Shown here: positions 20,921-32,368 of the stretch, in pieces
Layout: each line of letters begins with the position of its first letter
Position numbering within the stretch: position 1 is the stretch's first letter
Assembly: GCA_039720395.1 (NCBI GenBank)
Contig: CM077826.1
Coordinates: 38,406,790-38,470,789, forward strand
Length of the DNA: 64,000 nucleotides
Source: Liquidambar formosana
Lineage: Eukaryota > Streptophyta > Magnoliopsida > Saxifragales > Altingiaceae
Reading direction: 5' to 3'
The notes under the pieces: model-generated
Database searches by the model: none
What the model was told of the DNA's origin: nothing
The model's input: only the letters and a program-made list of their open reading frames with translations
Translations under genes and position numbers: made by a program

Positions 20921-21352
20921 CAGGGGCGGCGGAGCTTCATGCAGACTGGGGGGGCCATGGCCGGCCCCTGCATGTTTTTAAAAAAAATTGACGGGTTGGC
21001 CTAATAAAAATCAGAATATGTAAAAAGTTGCACAGGTGGCCACTCCAAGTAGTGGAATGCACCTCACCAAATCGAAACCCATATAATCATTTTACTAAAA
21101 TAATCCTATAATGACTTTTATATAAGGGTTAGTTTAGTCAAACCACCACAATTCCTTTAGTTTTTTCCTCCCATATCCCCAAACAACCCTTTTGTTCTCA
21201 ATGATAACTTCGTAGCTTTACCATGCTCATGTCCAAACCAAAAGCACCACAACCAAAAACATCATCACCTCTTCCTCTTCCCTGAAAATTTTCTGCTACA
21301 AATTTTTTTCTTTTAGTTGGTCACCCCAATTTTAAATTCCTGACTCCGCCCT
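20921..21352. mobile_element. Possible hAT-like MITE with CAGGG(G)CGGAG ends
   Basis: It starts caggggcggcggagc (20922) and ends actccgccctg (21350), which are complementary ends of the type seen in several plant hAT MITEs. The flanks do not give a clear 8-bp duplication, so the call is tentative. Confidence 0.4.
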
Positions 21353-21612
21353 GTCTATGGACTAAAATATCCGCTATATCTTCAATATATCCACGATATA
21401 TCTATGTAACCATACCCCTTGATATAATATCTAATTGACATATTTTTTTCGGAAAATATCTTTACGATTTTGTCGATATTTTCAATATTATAGATAAAAT
21501 TTCAATATATCTCTATATATCCATAATATCTTCTTTCTTTCACATGATATCGTCGATATATCGAATATATCCACTATATCGAGAATATATATCGACGATA
21601 TTGAGATATTCA
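21353..21612. repeat. Degenerate 'cgatatatc' low-complexity tract
   Basis: Many overlapping copies of (c)gatatat(c) and tatccac/gatat in both orientations occur here. Similar sequence resumes at about 24140-24200, beyond the LINE, suggesting that the LINE inserted into or beside this repeat. Confidence 0.6.
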
Positions 21613-21864
21613 TTTTCTTGTTATTGTGTCAAAATTATCACCTCTTATTCTTTTAGTATTGATTTATATAAATATTTCAATTATACTAATGGCATAAATT
21701 AGTATTATGAAGTATTTCATTTACTTTGTTAAAATATTTATTCTTTCATTCAGTGTGACACAATTTTTATACCCTACATAATACATACTTGCCTAATATA
21801 CATTTAAATTGTAATATTTTGATTTTAAACTATTTATTAAAATCTAATCATTGTTCTTAGAGTT
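21613..21864. other. AT-rich intergenic
   Basis: No gene or repeat boundary recognised. Confidence 0.4.
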
Positions 21865-21873
21865 TCAATGGAA

Positions 21874-21926
<53 letters not shown>
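21874..21926. repeat. (TA)n microsatellite
   Basis: About 26 uninterrupted TA units lie between the LINE tail and its target duplication. They probably expanded from the tatata at the junction. Confidence 0.95.
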
Positions 21927-21945
<19 letters not shown>

Positions 21946-22082
21946 TTTTTTTTTTTTTTTTGGAGAACCTCCACGGTAGGAGGGAAATTTATTGATAAAA
22001 TGAAGAGAGAAAAATACACCTAGAAAGGGGGGGACGAAAGTACCTTACCCCTTAAAGATGTCCAATACAAAAGAAAAAATAT

Positions 22083-24107
22083 TTAAACTCTTAAGTATGG
22101 AAGACCCTGCTGCTCTAGACGAATAGAAGCATTGATACGAGTAGGAAGATCTTGCCTATCTCTAAAAACAATCTGCTGCTTGGTAGAAACACCATGCCTA
22201 GCCAACTGATCTGCAACTGAATTAACTTCTCGAAAAACATGAGTAAAAGAGAAACGAAAATTCTGAAGCATGGAAATAATATCCGACCACCAATAGCGAA
22301 GATGCCAAGGAATAGGTGTACTCATCTTTAACCAGTTGACCACAATTCTAGAATCAGACTCAATCTCAATATATCTGCACTCATTCTCTAAACACAACTT
22401 CAGTCCGTCAAGAAGAGCTCTAACTTCAGCAATATTATTCGTACATTCTTCGTAAAAAGAAGAGAAACCAATAACAAAAGCTCCTCTATAATCCCTAATA
22501 ATTCCCCCACCACCACCTAAACCAGGATTACCAATACATGAACCATCCACATTCAACTTAAATTTACCAAAAGCAGGTCTAAGCCACCAAAGAATCCTTT
22601 GACGATTGGCAACAACCCCGATCGGCGCAATGTGTAAAGTGGAGAGAATAATACAATCTCTAAAAGAGGCAGCCTTTTTTGGGTGAAGCAAACCAGACAT
22701 AGATTTCAACCAACAAATAATTTTTTGAATAACATATAGATGATTATGAGCCTTACCTTCGAACCTTCTATAATTTCTTTCTAACCATATCTCCCAAACA
22801 ATAAATATAGGGGTCATGGCTTTTAAGATTCCAACTTGAGAAGTCAAGGAACTAACACTAAACCAGTGAAGAAACACATCTTTTACCGTATTAAAATTCC
22901 GAGCAGGAATACAAAACACATCTTCAAAATGTCTCCAAACCAGTCTAGCAAAATTACCTGATATGAAAAGGTGATGCAAAGACTCAACTTGATGGTGCTC
23001 ACAACAATGACACCAAGAAGCTAAATGGACGCCACAAGCTTGAATAGCAGAATCAACTGAAACAACTGAATGCACAAGCTTCCAAGAGAAAACAGAAATT
23101 TTGATAGGCACTCTCTTGAACCAAATCAACTTCCACCAACTTTGATAAGGCCTTCGAAGACGACATATGTTGTAAGCCGATTTGACACTAAACTTGCCAT
23201 CTATAGCTGGTTTCCAAATGAAGTTATCTGGATCATCCCTTAAACGTATACCTGAAACCGCAATATTCCTACAAATAAAATCCCTCATAGCCGAACTAAT
23301 CCCATCCACCTGAAAATCTGAACCAAACCCTTCTTGAACGGAAACAGTACGAACCGGCGGCTGAGAAGGAGGGAACACAGAACACAAAACACCAGAACCT
23401 AACCAATTATCAAACAATAAGTCCACCTCTCCCCTACCAATAACCCAGCAACTGTTATCGAAAATAAAAGGGAAAACCTTCAAAATATGCCGCCAGAGAT
23501 TGGAACAGCCCGTGTGAAACTGAACTCGAGATAAATGTGTGCTTTTAACATATTTCAATCTCATAAAACGTGCCCAAAGAGAATCACTAGTAAAGACAGC
23601 CCAAGCTTGTTTAATCCTAAAGCTTTTCATCACATTAGTGACCGATCTAATATTTAGACCACCTTCTGAACAGGGGCAACAAATAGACTCCCATGCAATC
23701 CACTTTCTCCGTTTCTTGCCATTAGAATCACCCCTGAAAAAATCTGAAAAAATTCTCTCCAAATCTTTAATAATAGAAGTAGGAAAATGCATCGCAGACA
23801 ACAAATAAATGGGCATACTACTGAGAACGTGTCTGATAAGAACCAACCTACCTCCTTGCGACAATAACTTACTTCTCCAGCCAGCAACCTTTTGGCGAAT
23901 TTTCACTAAAAGATTCTCAAAAAGGAGGAGTGAAGGACGCCCACTAAAAAGAGGAGCCCCAAGATAAGTGATAGGAAGCTTTTTATGTTGGAAACCACAA
24001 CTTCTAGCAATAATATTAATTCTAGCCACAGGTGTGTCCTCCGCCATGATGAAGCAACTCTTATTAAAATTTATTTGTTGACCCGAGCAGGATGTATACC
24101 TCTCCAA
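22083..24107 (-). CDS. LINE ORF2 C-terminal half (zinc-finger and RNase H), open
   Basis: The frame is open for 674 codons and continues to the truncation point at 24117; the first codon given (24107) is TTG, not a real start. Residues 1-130 resemble the region after the RT catalytic core (SGQQINFNKS; YLGAPLFSGR; GWRSKLLSQGGR). Residues about 290-385 are the zf-RVT region (KFSVKSAYN; CHCCEHH; ESLHHLF). Residues about 515-640 are a plant LINE-type RNase H with all four acidic positions: Asp521 (NVDGS), Glu561 (NIAEV), Asp585 (ESDS) and Asp633 (VADQL). The YxDD core and the endonuclease are missing, so it cannot move alone. The absence of stops suggests a recent insertion. Confidence 0.9.
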   Translation of the reverse strand: MERYTSCSGQQINFNKSCFIMAEDTPVARINIIARSCGFQHKKLPITYLGAPLFSGRPSLLLFENLLVKIRQKVAGWRSKLLSQGGRLVLIRHVLSSMPIYLLSAMHFPTSIIKDLERIFSDFFRGDSNGKKRRKWIAWESICCPCSEGGLNIRSVTNVMKSFRIKQAWAVFTSDSLWARFMRLKYVKSTHLSRVQFHTGCSNLWRHILKVFPFIFDNSCWVIGRGEVDLLFDNWLGSGVLCSVFPPSQPPVRTVSVQEGFGSDFQVDGISSAMRDFICRNIAVSGIRLRDDPDNFIWKPAIDGKFSVKSAYNICRLRRPYQSWWKLIWFKRVPIKISVFSWKLVHSVVSVDSAIQACGVHLASWCHCCEHHQVESLHHLFISGNFARLVWRHFEDVFCIPARNFNTVKDVFLHWFSVSSLTSQVGILKAMTPIFIVWEIWLERNYRRFEGKAHNHLYVIQKIICWLKSMSGLLHPKKAASFRDCIILSTLHIAPIGVVANRQRILWWLRPAFGKFKLNVDGSCIGNPGLGGGGGIIRDYRGAFVIGFSSFYEECTNNIAEVRALLDGLKLCLENECRYIEIESDSRIVVNWLKMSTPIPWHLRYWWSDIISMLQNFRFSFTHVFREVNSVADQLARHGVSTKQQIVFRDRQDLPTRINASIRLEQQGLPYLRV

Positions 24108-24224
24108 GAACTCTTATTCAATAGAAGTATATGTGTATAACTAACAATATCCATCATATCTTTGGATCAATATTGAAATTTTCGACATATTCATTGATAT
24201 CAATATTTAACTCCTTGCGTGTCT

Positions 24225-24385
24225 CTACCTTAATTTTGAAGTGTTAGGTGTCACTTCTTACGAGGTGGAGATCTTTGAGTTCGAATCCTCAAACATTGTT
24301 GTGGGTGGTTTTAGGAAAAGGGCTGCCCGTTTATTCATCTAGGTTCTCCTCAAGCACAGGAAAATAAATAAATAATTAATAAATT
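24225..24385 (+). mobile_element. Possible tRNA-derived SINE remnant
   Basis: GAGTTCGAATCC (24269-24280) resembles a Pol III B-box, a weak A-box-like taggtgtcacttcttacgag lies upstream, and the segment ends in an A-rich (aaat)n tail. No target duplication found. Confidence 0.35.
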
Positions 24386-24427
24386 TGTACTTAGATCTAC
24401 TCCCACGGATGGTTCAGTTAATGATAA

Positions 24428-24577
24428 GAGGGATGCTGCGGTCAGCCGCAAAGGGCGGACCGTCGCGCTCCCATTGGTGCGTGCATGACACGCACATGTG
24501 GGACCCACGGTGCGTGTCATGCACGCACCAATGGGAGCGCGACGGTCCGCCCTTCGCGGCTGACCGTAGCATCCTCC
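24428..24577. mobile_element. GC-rich palindromic Mutator-like MITE, 150 bp
   Basis: The element is almost wholly one inverted repeat: arms of about 68 bp around a short centre near 24496-24512, with only a few mismatches. It is flanked by taatgataa on both sides (24419-24427 and 24578-24586), a perfect 9-bp duplication. Its high GC stands out from the AT-rich surroundings. Frames reported on both strands are the palindrome read twice. Confidence 0.85.
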
Positions 24578-24586
24578 TAATGATAA

Positions 24587-26184
24587 TATGTATTATACAG
24601 GATATCATGGCGTCACGGTTATGATTATTTAACAACAGTACTATCTGTGTACAGGCCAAGTGAAGGCGTAAGATTTCATTTTGCCATCAATTCCACTGAT
24701 GGACTTCTGTTTAAGGCTAAGATATATGGCCTATCCTTCTTGATGTCAACAAAAAGCTGATTAACCAAAGGTCACTTAAGCTTGTCTTTAAATCAACTCT
24801 ACTCCGATAATTTGTCACCGATGCCCTTGTGTCACCAACTAATACGTCCATGGTGGTTATCTTTGTTGGTGGTGACATCCTACTTTGGTTACACCAATAT
24901 AAATCCACTGTGGAAAGGAGTCCTAAGATTCAGATATGTATAGAGAAGTCCCAAAAAGAAGTGTGAATCCGTGATATCGTTTTGGTAAAGTTTCAAAGGC
25001 CAACTTGCAAAATGATAGCGAAGCTGAAATCCTTGAATTGTCTCCGACGGATGGGAAAAATGATGCTCAAATTTTTTATTATTTTTTTTTTTTGGGGGGG
25101 GGGGTGGGGAGGCGGGGTTTCAAAAAAGGAATTTTATTAATATTGAAAGAGTATACTCAAATTTGTATCTTGTTATGAAAAGAAAAGACTATTCTCGGAC
25201 ATCCTAATACAACTCGGACATCTTGTTTTTGAGATGAAATCCATGAGCCACGAGAGTTAGGCCCTTCAAATCAAATTAGCAAGTTGGCTTGTATTGCATT
25301 ACACGTCACTCATGTAAGAGATTAACTCAATAGATGACTCTTCTTTAGAAAACGAGTTGTCCAAAATTTCGCCTACTTAGTAGTTATTACTGTGTAGCAA
25401 GTCTGTCAAGCCAAAATGAAAACAGCCATTCCACAACCGATAAATTAAGATTTGGCCATAAAAATTAGCAGCCCCTCTTAAGATTGTGCCGTTTACACCA
25501 AAATATCAAACCCTTTTAGGTTAGATTCCACGAAGTCAAATTATTGATTACTTGTTCTCCACCCCCACCCGACAAAAAAAAATAAAAATAAAAACAAATT
25601 ATTTTTTATTTGCCCAAAAATCTGCAGGACATGCATGTTGATGCTGTTAGCATTTAGAAGGTCCTAACCTACAAAAAGAGGGTTTCAACTTCCAATTTAC
25701 GCCTTAACTTTTCGAGTGCTAGAAAGGTAGGGTTTCAAGGGATTGTAAATTCGGCTCCCATGGGTATCTGTTTATTACCTAGCAAGAAAAGAAAAGAAAG
25801 AAAAAAATGACTTGTATCTAAGCGTTCCAATTAGTGCTAAGAGTATCAAAGTAGAAATGAAGACGCCGCCTTGGGTCCTTTTCCATCAATCTGACCTCAT
25901 CGTCCTCTGTTCCCACCTTCGGTACCGACCACGGCTCTACATATGTGGGTCCAAATATGTCAACTAGTCAAAACAAACTTCATATTTTCACACTAATGCC
26001 GACCACTAGTCCACACTACAAGCCCATATTAAGTATGGGACCACCACGACGAAACTCTGGTGCTAATGCTCCGAGACCCATCGAAAACGTAGGTAACAGA
26101 AAACGCCAAAGGTTCTAGACCTTATCTAACACTAAAGATCCTCCCTTTTTCCTTCCTTCGGGACCAATGACCTTATACTACAAT
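24587..26184. other. Intergenic and upstream region of GDSL gene B
   Basis: No gene seen. A T-run followed by a G-run at 25081-25103 and then tttcaaaaaaggaattttat may be the tail of a minus-strand LINE remnant. The last 300 bp are the likely promoter of gene B. Confidence 0.4.
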
Positions 26185-26192
26185 TATAAATA
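26185..26192 (+). promoter_or_regulatory. TATA box of GDSL gene B
   Basis: TATAAATA lies 66 bp before the ATG, leaving room for a short 5' UTR. ACCAAT occurs at 26163-26168. Confidence 0.65.
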
Positions 26193-26258
26193 TCAAGCGA
26201 CGGGAACCCAGCAAAATAAGAAGACAGAGTGAAGCTGTAGATAAGACAAGATCAGCTC

Positions 26259-27854
26259 ATGGCAAGTCCAAGCTTCCTAGTGTGTGTGTTGATTTTAGGT
26301 TCTAGCCTTCTCAACCCAATTAGCTGCTCTGCTCATTCTAAGCACAAGGAAAAACATGCGCCCTTGTTCGTCTTTGGGGACTCCCTCTTTGATCCAGGTA
26401 ACAATCAGTACCTCAACGGTAGCATGCCACGAGGCTCAACTTCTTTGCCATACGGAGAAACCTACTTCAAGCATCCCACGGGAAGACTTTCTGATGGCCG
26501 TTTAGTCCCTGATTTCATTGGTAAGATTTTCTAGTGCTCTACATTGTCTAACTCATTTGTCCAAGTTTGCTTGTTCAACTATCATGGCAGTTAATGTAAT
26601 ATGCCACATTAACTGCCATGAGAATTGTACAAATAAATTTGGGCAAAAAATTGGGCTCTTAAACATATTCTTATTTATATTATGATATATTACAAAAACT
26701 GAGCCTTGTTGCTTCAATTCTTTGGCTGTAGCCGAGTTCGCAAAGCTGCCAATTACTACACCATATCTACGACCAGGTGCCCATCGATTCACTGACGGGG
26801 CCAACTTTGCTTCAGCCGGAGCTGGTGTTCTTGTCGACACTCATCCTGGAACGGTGTGTATTGTTTTTTCCGAAGTAATTTACTTCAGGTAGAGCTGATT
26901 ACAAGTTCATCTTAAATGGCTCAATTGTACATTTCAGATAAATCTTAGAATGCAACTAAGCTATTTTAAAGAGGTGGAGAAGTCGTTGAGGCAGAAGCTA
27001 GGTGATGTAGAAGCCAGAAAGATGCTGATGAGAGCTGTTTACTTGATTAGCATGGGAGGCAACGATTATTTTTCCTTTTCCTTGAAATACCCCAATGCAT
27101 CTCAATCTTACCAGCAAGAATACGTGGGGATAGTGATTGGCAATTTGACAGAAGTGCTAAAAGTAAGATTATCCTCTTGCTGATTCCGGGAAGTAAATAC
27201 ATTACTACAATTCGAAATTAAAGTTAGAGATTTTGGCTTTGTTTGTTTTAACTTCCGGATCATTTTGCAGGATATATATAGTCTAGGAGGAAGGAAAATT
27301 GCATTTCAGAATGCCGGGCCATTGGGTTGCCTACCAGCCATGAAGGCAATGAATCCTAAACTTGGTAGTAGCTGCGCCGAAGAACCCTCAGCACTTGCAC
27401 AACTACACAACAAAGCTCTAGCTGTTGTCCTCAAGAAATTGGAGAGCCAATTGCCAGGATTCAAATATTCAATTTTCGATTACTTCAACTCACTGAGCGA
27501 AAGGGTTCATAACCCTTCGAAATATGGTATAGGTTAATTGTGACTTTTTTAAATATATATATATATGCCTCTGCCTAGCTTTGACCCTAAATTAATCTGT
27601 TGTGATTATGTTTTGAAGGCTTCAAGGAAGGGGAGGCTGCATGTTGTGGCAGCGGGGCTTATAGGGGGTCTAACTGCGGAGGAAAAGGAGGATCGGAAGC
27701 GTACGAGTTATGTAGTAATCCTAGGGAGTATGTGTGGTTTGATGGTGGCCATACTACTGAAAGGGCAAATTTGCAATTGGCCCAGCTACTGTGGAGTGGA
27801 GTTCCTAATGTAACAGGGCCTTATAATCTGAAGCAACTATTTGAAGGAGTATAA
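26259..27854 (+). CDS. GDSL esterase/lipase B (GLIP-like), intact
   Basis: Five exons give 366 residues: 26259-26520, 26732-26853, 26938-27162, 27271-27526 and 27619-27854. Splice sites are canonical and in phase with gene A. Residues 1-23 are a hydrophobic signal peptide. Block I is FVFGDSLFDPGNNQ (Ser42), block III GGND at 168-171, and the C-terminal pair is FDGGH (Asp330, His333). Compared with A the protein has Pro instead of Ala after GDSLFD and lacks the Val that begins exon 3 in A. A single clear TATA box precedes it, and AATAAA is at 28008-28013. It is probably an apoplastic esterase; the substrate is unknown. Confidence 0.93.
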
Positions 27855-30800
27855 TAGCGTATCAAGCATTTTATTCATCTCATCGAGATTTCCTCTATGT
27901 ACGTTTAGTTCAGTAGACATAATGTCATCTCTTGCTTTCTTGAGATGGTCACAGAGTTGTTGGTGATTGATGTAGTACAGATTGTATGTTAGGTTCTTCC
28001 ATTTATTAATAAAATTAATGCTCACTCTTTTATAGAGCCCAAAAGGATAGGATATGGTAACTTTTTCAAATTTGTCATCCTTCTGAATCGAAGAGCTGCC
28101 AACACAAAATTGCAAATTATGCCTGAAATCGACTATGGAAAGCCCATTTTTCGGACCTGTGAATGTGATGGATATCCCCTTTTTTTTCCCGGCGCGCGGT
28201 GGGGTGACCGCGTAATTAAGTTACTGAGTTGGGATAGATAGTCTTCCAGCCATGACACACCATAGCCAATGGGTCGTTCTCCAAACTTCTATCAGAGTCT
28301 GGTTGACTTCCAGCTTTCGCATCTTCTTGAAGCTTTTGGTCATCTGCAATTGGCGTATCTTCACTATTACCTCACTGGTTGCATCATTCCCCTTGCCAAA
28401 CACATATAAAAGACACCCATTCTTTCTGCCCGGCTGGTCCCCACCTCATAGTTCACAACTTTGAGTCAAACTTCGCCAATTTAAATGACGGAAAACTTAT
28501 GTCAAAGAAGGAAGTAAAGCTTCATACCATAGGCGTTGTAGCACTGTGTTTTTACATCATTTTCATAGAATAACGTGGTAGCTTACTAAAAAGGAGGAAT
28601 AAAATTTGGACTTTGGAACATAATGTTCATATGTATACTCTCTCTGTTTCTTATTAATTGTCTTTTTTTTTTTTTTCATTTTTAGCCATTTTAAAATTAT
28701 TGTCATAGGCAAAAAGTTAATAACTTAATTTAATTAAATTTTCAAAAATACTCATATTCATGGTAATAAATACATGATATGAGTAAGACAAACTCAATTA
28801 ATAATTGCACTACACTTGAGGGCAAACTTAAAATATCAAAGTGTAAATGTGATTGTGATAGCATTTAAAAAGAATTCCTAACACTATGTGTATAGTGAAT
28901 GGTCATTCTTCTTAGTTTAGAAAGTAATAGTTAACGTATTCCTTATGGAAGGAATGGACCTCCGCAAAAAAGGTAATTCCATTCCCTTGGGCTACGCAAA
29001 ACAATTGCTTTTTTTTTAACAAATAGAATTACCATTCCATTTCTTCCTCATTCTCTCGTAACAAATGCAATCTTAAGTCCTACCGGTACTTAAGTCCACC
29101 TTCGTTGGGTTTAGATAATTGGTTGAGATGTGAGAGATAGATCATTTCTTAGAGGCATCAAGTACTGTTGGTACCCTTTTATTGTTAGATGTTAATCAAT
29201 ATTAACTGGGCATAAAGGCAATCTTGGAACATAACCCTAGCTTCTAGCAAGACGAATATGAGACTTTACCATAAATTTAGGGGCATGTTATAATAAAATA
29301 ATACCCAATTGTACCATAGAGCACATATACTTTTCTATAGTATTTTTTGAATTCTCGATCACTCAATTAGACTTGACCCAATTAATGCTTGCCTAGTTAA
29401 CGAAGGGTCTGTCTGATATAATATAAGGGTGTTCTCATTCTTTTTCAAGACACGCATCTCATCATTGTATTGAACATTGAGTTCGTCGTATTGGTATACA
29501 CCCTGTCAAAAACACATTAAAATGAGTCCACACCCACTAATTCGCAGAAATTAAGTTCTTGTCAAGGATGGGAAAAAATATTACACTCTAACTCCAATGT
29601 CGAGTCAAAATACGTGAAATTTTGAAATCAAAATTGTGTACATAAAACATTTGAAAGTGTCCTTTATCAAACGATGACAGATGCATGTTAAGATTTATCC
29701 AGCATTTCCTTTAACAAAACGAGAACTCGTCAAACGACATATGTATGAGAAGCCCTCATGCACCCACACCTGCAAGCAGGACCGTCTGAAAAGACATCAC
29801 TAACTCCGCTAATAAGATTGATCGACTCGCGAAACCTATTGACCTTCGTGTTCCATGACACCGCGTGAAAGGAGTCCAAAAGGGGGCAAAAAAACGAAAA
29901 GAAGAGAAATAAAAATGAAAAGCCCACATTTTTAATCACACGTTCACACGTCCAGCATGGAAGCGGTGATCTGCGACTACATTATTCATCATTTTCTTGA
30001 CGCGTGGGGTTGCCATCAGACTTTACGCATCCGATGCGCGTTTTCTCATTGCAATAGAAGTTTGACTTTGCTGCCCCTGCCGAGGTAATCTGCATCGTTA
30101 GATAAGAGGTTAAATGGATTAAATTTAAAAATTAAAAAAATTGATTATTGAAATCATTTTGGTTATTTCAACAACAATTTTTTCAATTTTTAACCCGAAT
30201 CAGCTAATCCCTCATTCAGCATCGGAGATTAACTCAGCACAATACTAAGTTTTATCAATCCAATACCAAATCCAAACTCATGTATGATGCCACATTAAGT
30301 CTTTTTTGTTTCTGTTTAGAAAAATATGCTTTACTTATGCCAATTTTATGTATCAACTTTCTATCTCAACTTAGATATTATGTGTGTAATTAATGAGATG
30401 GTGTCAAATAATATTTTATATTTTTTCAATGAATCTAAGTAATATTATTAATCACTAAGTTTGCTCAATGAGTTGGCATATGTGGCTTACTCCATGAATT
30501 GATGCACATAGCATTTTGTCCTTATAAATTAGGACAACCCTCAACCGTCAATCAACTACCGTTCGTCCATGAGTCAATGATGTGGATAAAATTTTTTTTT
30601 TTTTTTTTTTTTTTCTTTCGTGCTAGGACTAAAAGCCCAGTATCTGTGTTTCATACCAACAAGTCGTTCTCTATCTTCCTTGTACGTCTCCTATATTTGC
30701 TTCCCACCGTTCACATCCCTTAAAGTCAAATTAAGACTATTAAGTCAATACCAACGACACCCGCACATTTATTAAGGGTTTTTTTTTTCTTTTTTTTTTT

Positions 30801-32280
30801 TTTGGGAAAAATACGTGGTTACTTCTAACTACTTATCATCATCACTCATATTATGCCATGCACATAGATATATGAACACGTAGATACATAAACATAGACA
30901 TATAAAAATTTTAACCACATAAATATGTACGCATGGATATATGAACACGTATATATATAAACATAGACATATAAATACATATTTATATTTATATAATTAT
31001 GGGATGCAATGTACACAATTATTTCTCATTTATTTTTTTGAAAACGTGACGAAAGTAAAAAAAAACTCTTCGACCATTAGTAGTCAAATTTTGTCTTTTT
31101 CCTTTTTTTAGTTTTATTTTGGAGCGATAAGGCCCTATGCCCTTTGGCATAAGAGTATTCCGCCTAATCCGCAAATCCTGCATATTTCCATCTCTGGAAT
31201 CAAAACCAAATTAATTTTGTTGAAATGTGCCCTATGCGTAATTTTCACTTTTCTACGCACATGCGATGAGTTGCCATCGCTCCAATTTGATATATATGGA
31301 TTCTTTTTTAATTCTAATAAGGGAGAAGAATTTCTATGCAACTATGACACCGTTACGTGGTATCACAAGTTAATGAGAGATGTCAAATAATTGGCCTTAC
31401 ACGGTTTCAACAATGCAAAAAATAAAGTCATCCACGGAATCCTTTGACATCTTAAGACTAGTAATTGAACTGTAAAAGCATAGATTGGACCACCATCGAT
31501 CCACAAATGTGCTGAAATGGTATTTTTGTAAATCGTCTTAGCTTTTGCAGTCATTTATATAGTCATTTCACAAAAATAGGCCCTCCAATGGATCGGATTT
31601 TGATCTAATAATTTGGTTATGATAAAAGAATTGTGATTTGTTAATCCGAATTGACAATAATTCAATACGATAAATTAAATAATATATTAGATTTTATATT
31701 TTGTTCATTATTAGTTCAACACAAATGTATATATGGTTCTTTTCTTACTTGGTAAAAATCATGACATTAAAATATATTAGATTATATATTTTAATTTGTG
31801 GGAAATCTATTCTCATTAAAATTTAGCTGTTCTCTCTTTTTTTTCTTTTTTCTTTTTTCTTTTTTCTTTTTTTAGCTGATGGGCTGATCACGTTACCGGT
31901 AAATGTGAGAGATGAACATATGAGAGACATGTGCCGTTGCATGCCCATGAGGTATATGTGACAAATATGGATCATGAGCTCGCGGGGCTTCATCAACTGT
32001 CATGTGGCTATCAGTTAAGGTAAGCAGATGCAAGGGAGGGCAATGCAGTATTAGAAGAGTGTATATATGTAATATAATCCCCCAGGTCGGTATGTTATCT
32101 CCGCAACAGTTGAATAAGTCAAAAGTTCTTCATACTTTCCCACCGCACTGTTCGGACCACCACTAGTATCGTGGGTCCCACCAGAAAGGCCTGCTCCACA
32201 CACGGATCGGTTCCTAAATTATCACCATTTCACCAGTCGCCGACGTTACATAATTTTAAGACTTCAGGGGCACAACGCAC
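27855..32280. other. Intergenic between GDSL genes B and C
   Basis: No gene is supported. Frames at 28221-28573 on both strands show no family signature. Poly-T tracts lie at about 28661-28677, 30592-30614 and 30781-30803. A CT/T tract occupies 31830-31872. The sequence near 31327-31375 (tttctatgcaacta...ggtatcacaagttaatg) resembles the left end of the MITE at 57160. The last 200 bp are the probable promoter of gene C. Confidence 0.4.
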
Positions 32281-32287
32281 TATAAAG
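32281..32287 (+). promoter_or_regulatory. TATA box of GDSL gene C
   Basis: TATAAAG lies 81 bp before the ATG, in a position like that in genes B and D. Confidence 0.6.
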
Positions 32288-32368
32288 ACCGAGTGATGCT
32301 CTTCTATTTTCCCCGCAACAGATCGGAAGTGAAAAGAAGAAGAGAAAAAAAAATCAAGCAGGCTTCCC

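Larger units (their letters stand above)
21865..24132 (-). mobile_element. 5'-truncated LINE with 15-bp target duplication
   Basis: The insertion lies between tcaatggaagtatat (21865-21879) and tcaatagaagtatat (24118-24132), which match at 14 of 15 bases. Reading on the minus strand, the element enters mid-ORF at 24117, has its stop at 22083-22085, a short 3' UTR, then a poly-A tail (the T-rich run 21927-21961 on the + strand) and a (TA)n extension at the target site. These are the hallmarks of target-primed reverse transcription with 5' truncation. Confidence 0.88.

Noticed and set aside
20921..21352. Confident hAT MITE call
   Set aside because: The ends match the hAT style but the flanks do not show an 8-bp duplication, so it is kept only as a weak feature.
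24385..24659. Two similar frames on opposite strands
   Set aside because: Both are the same 150-bp palindrome read in each direction.
27837..28115. Minus-strand frame of 92 codons after gene B
   Set aside because: Overlaps the 3' end and UTR of gene B, with no homology or splice support.
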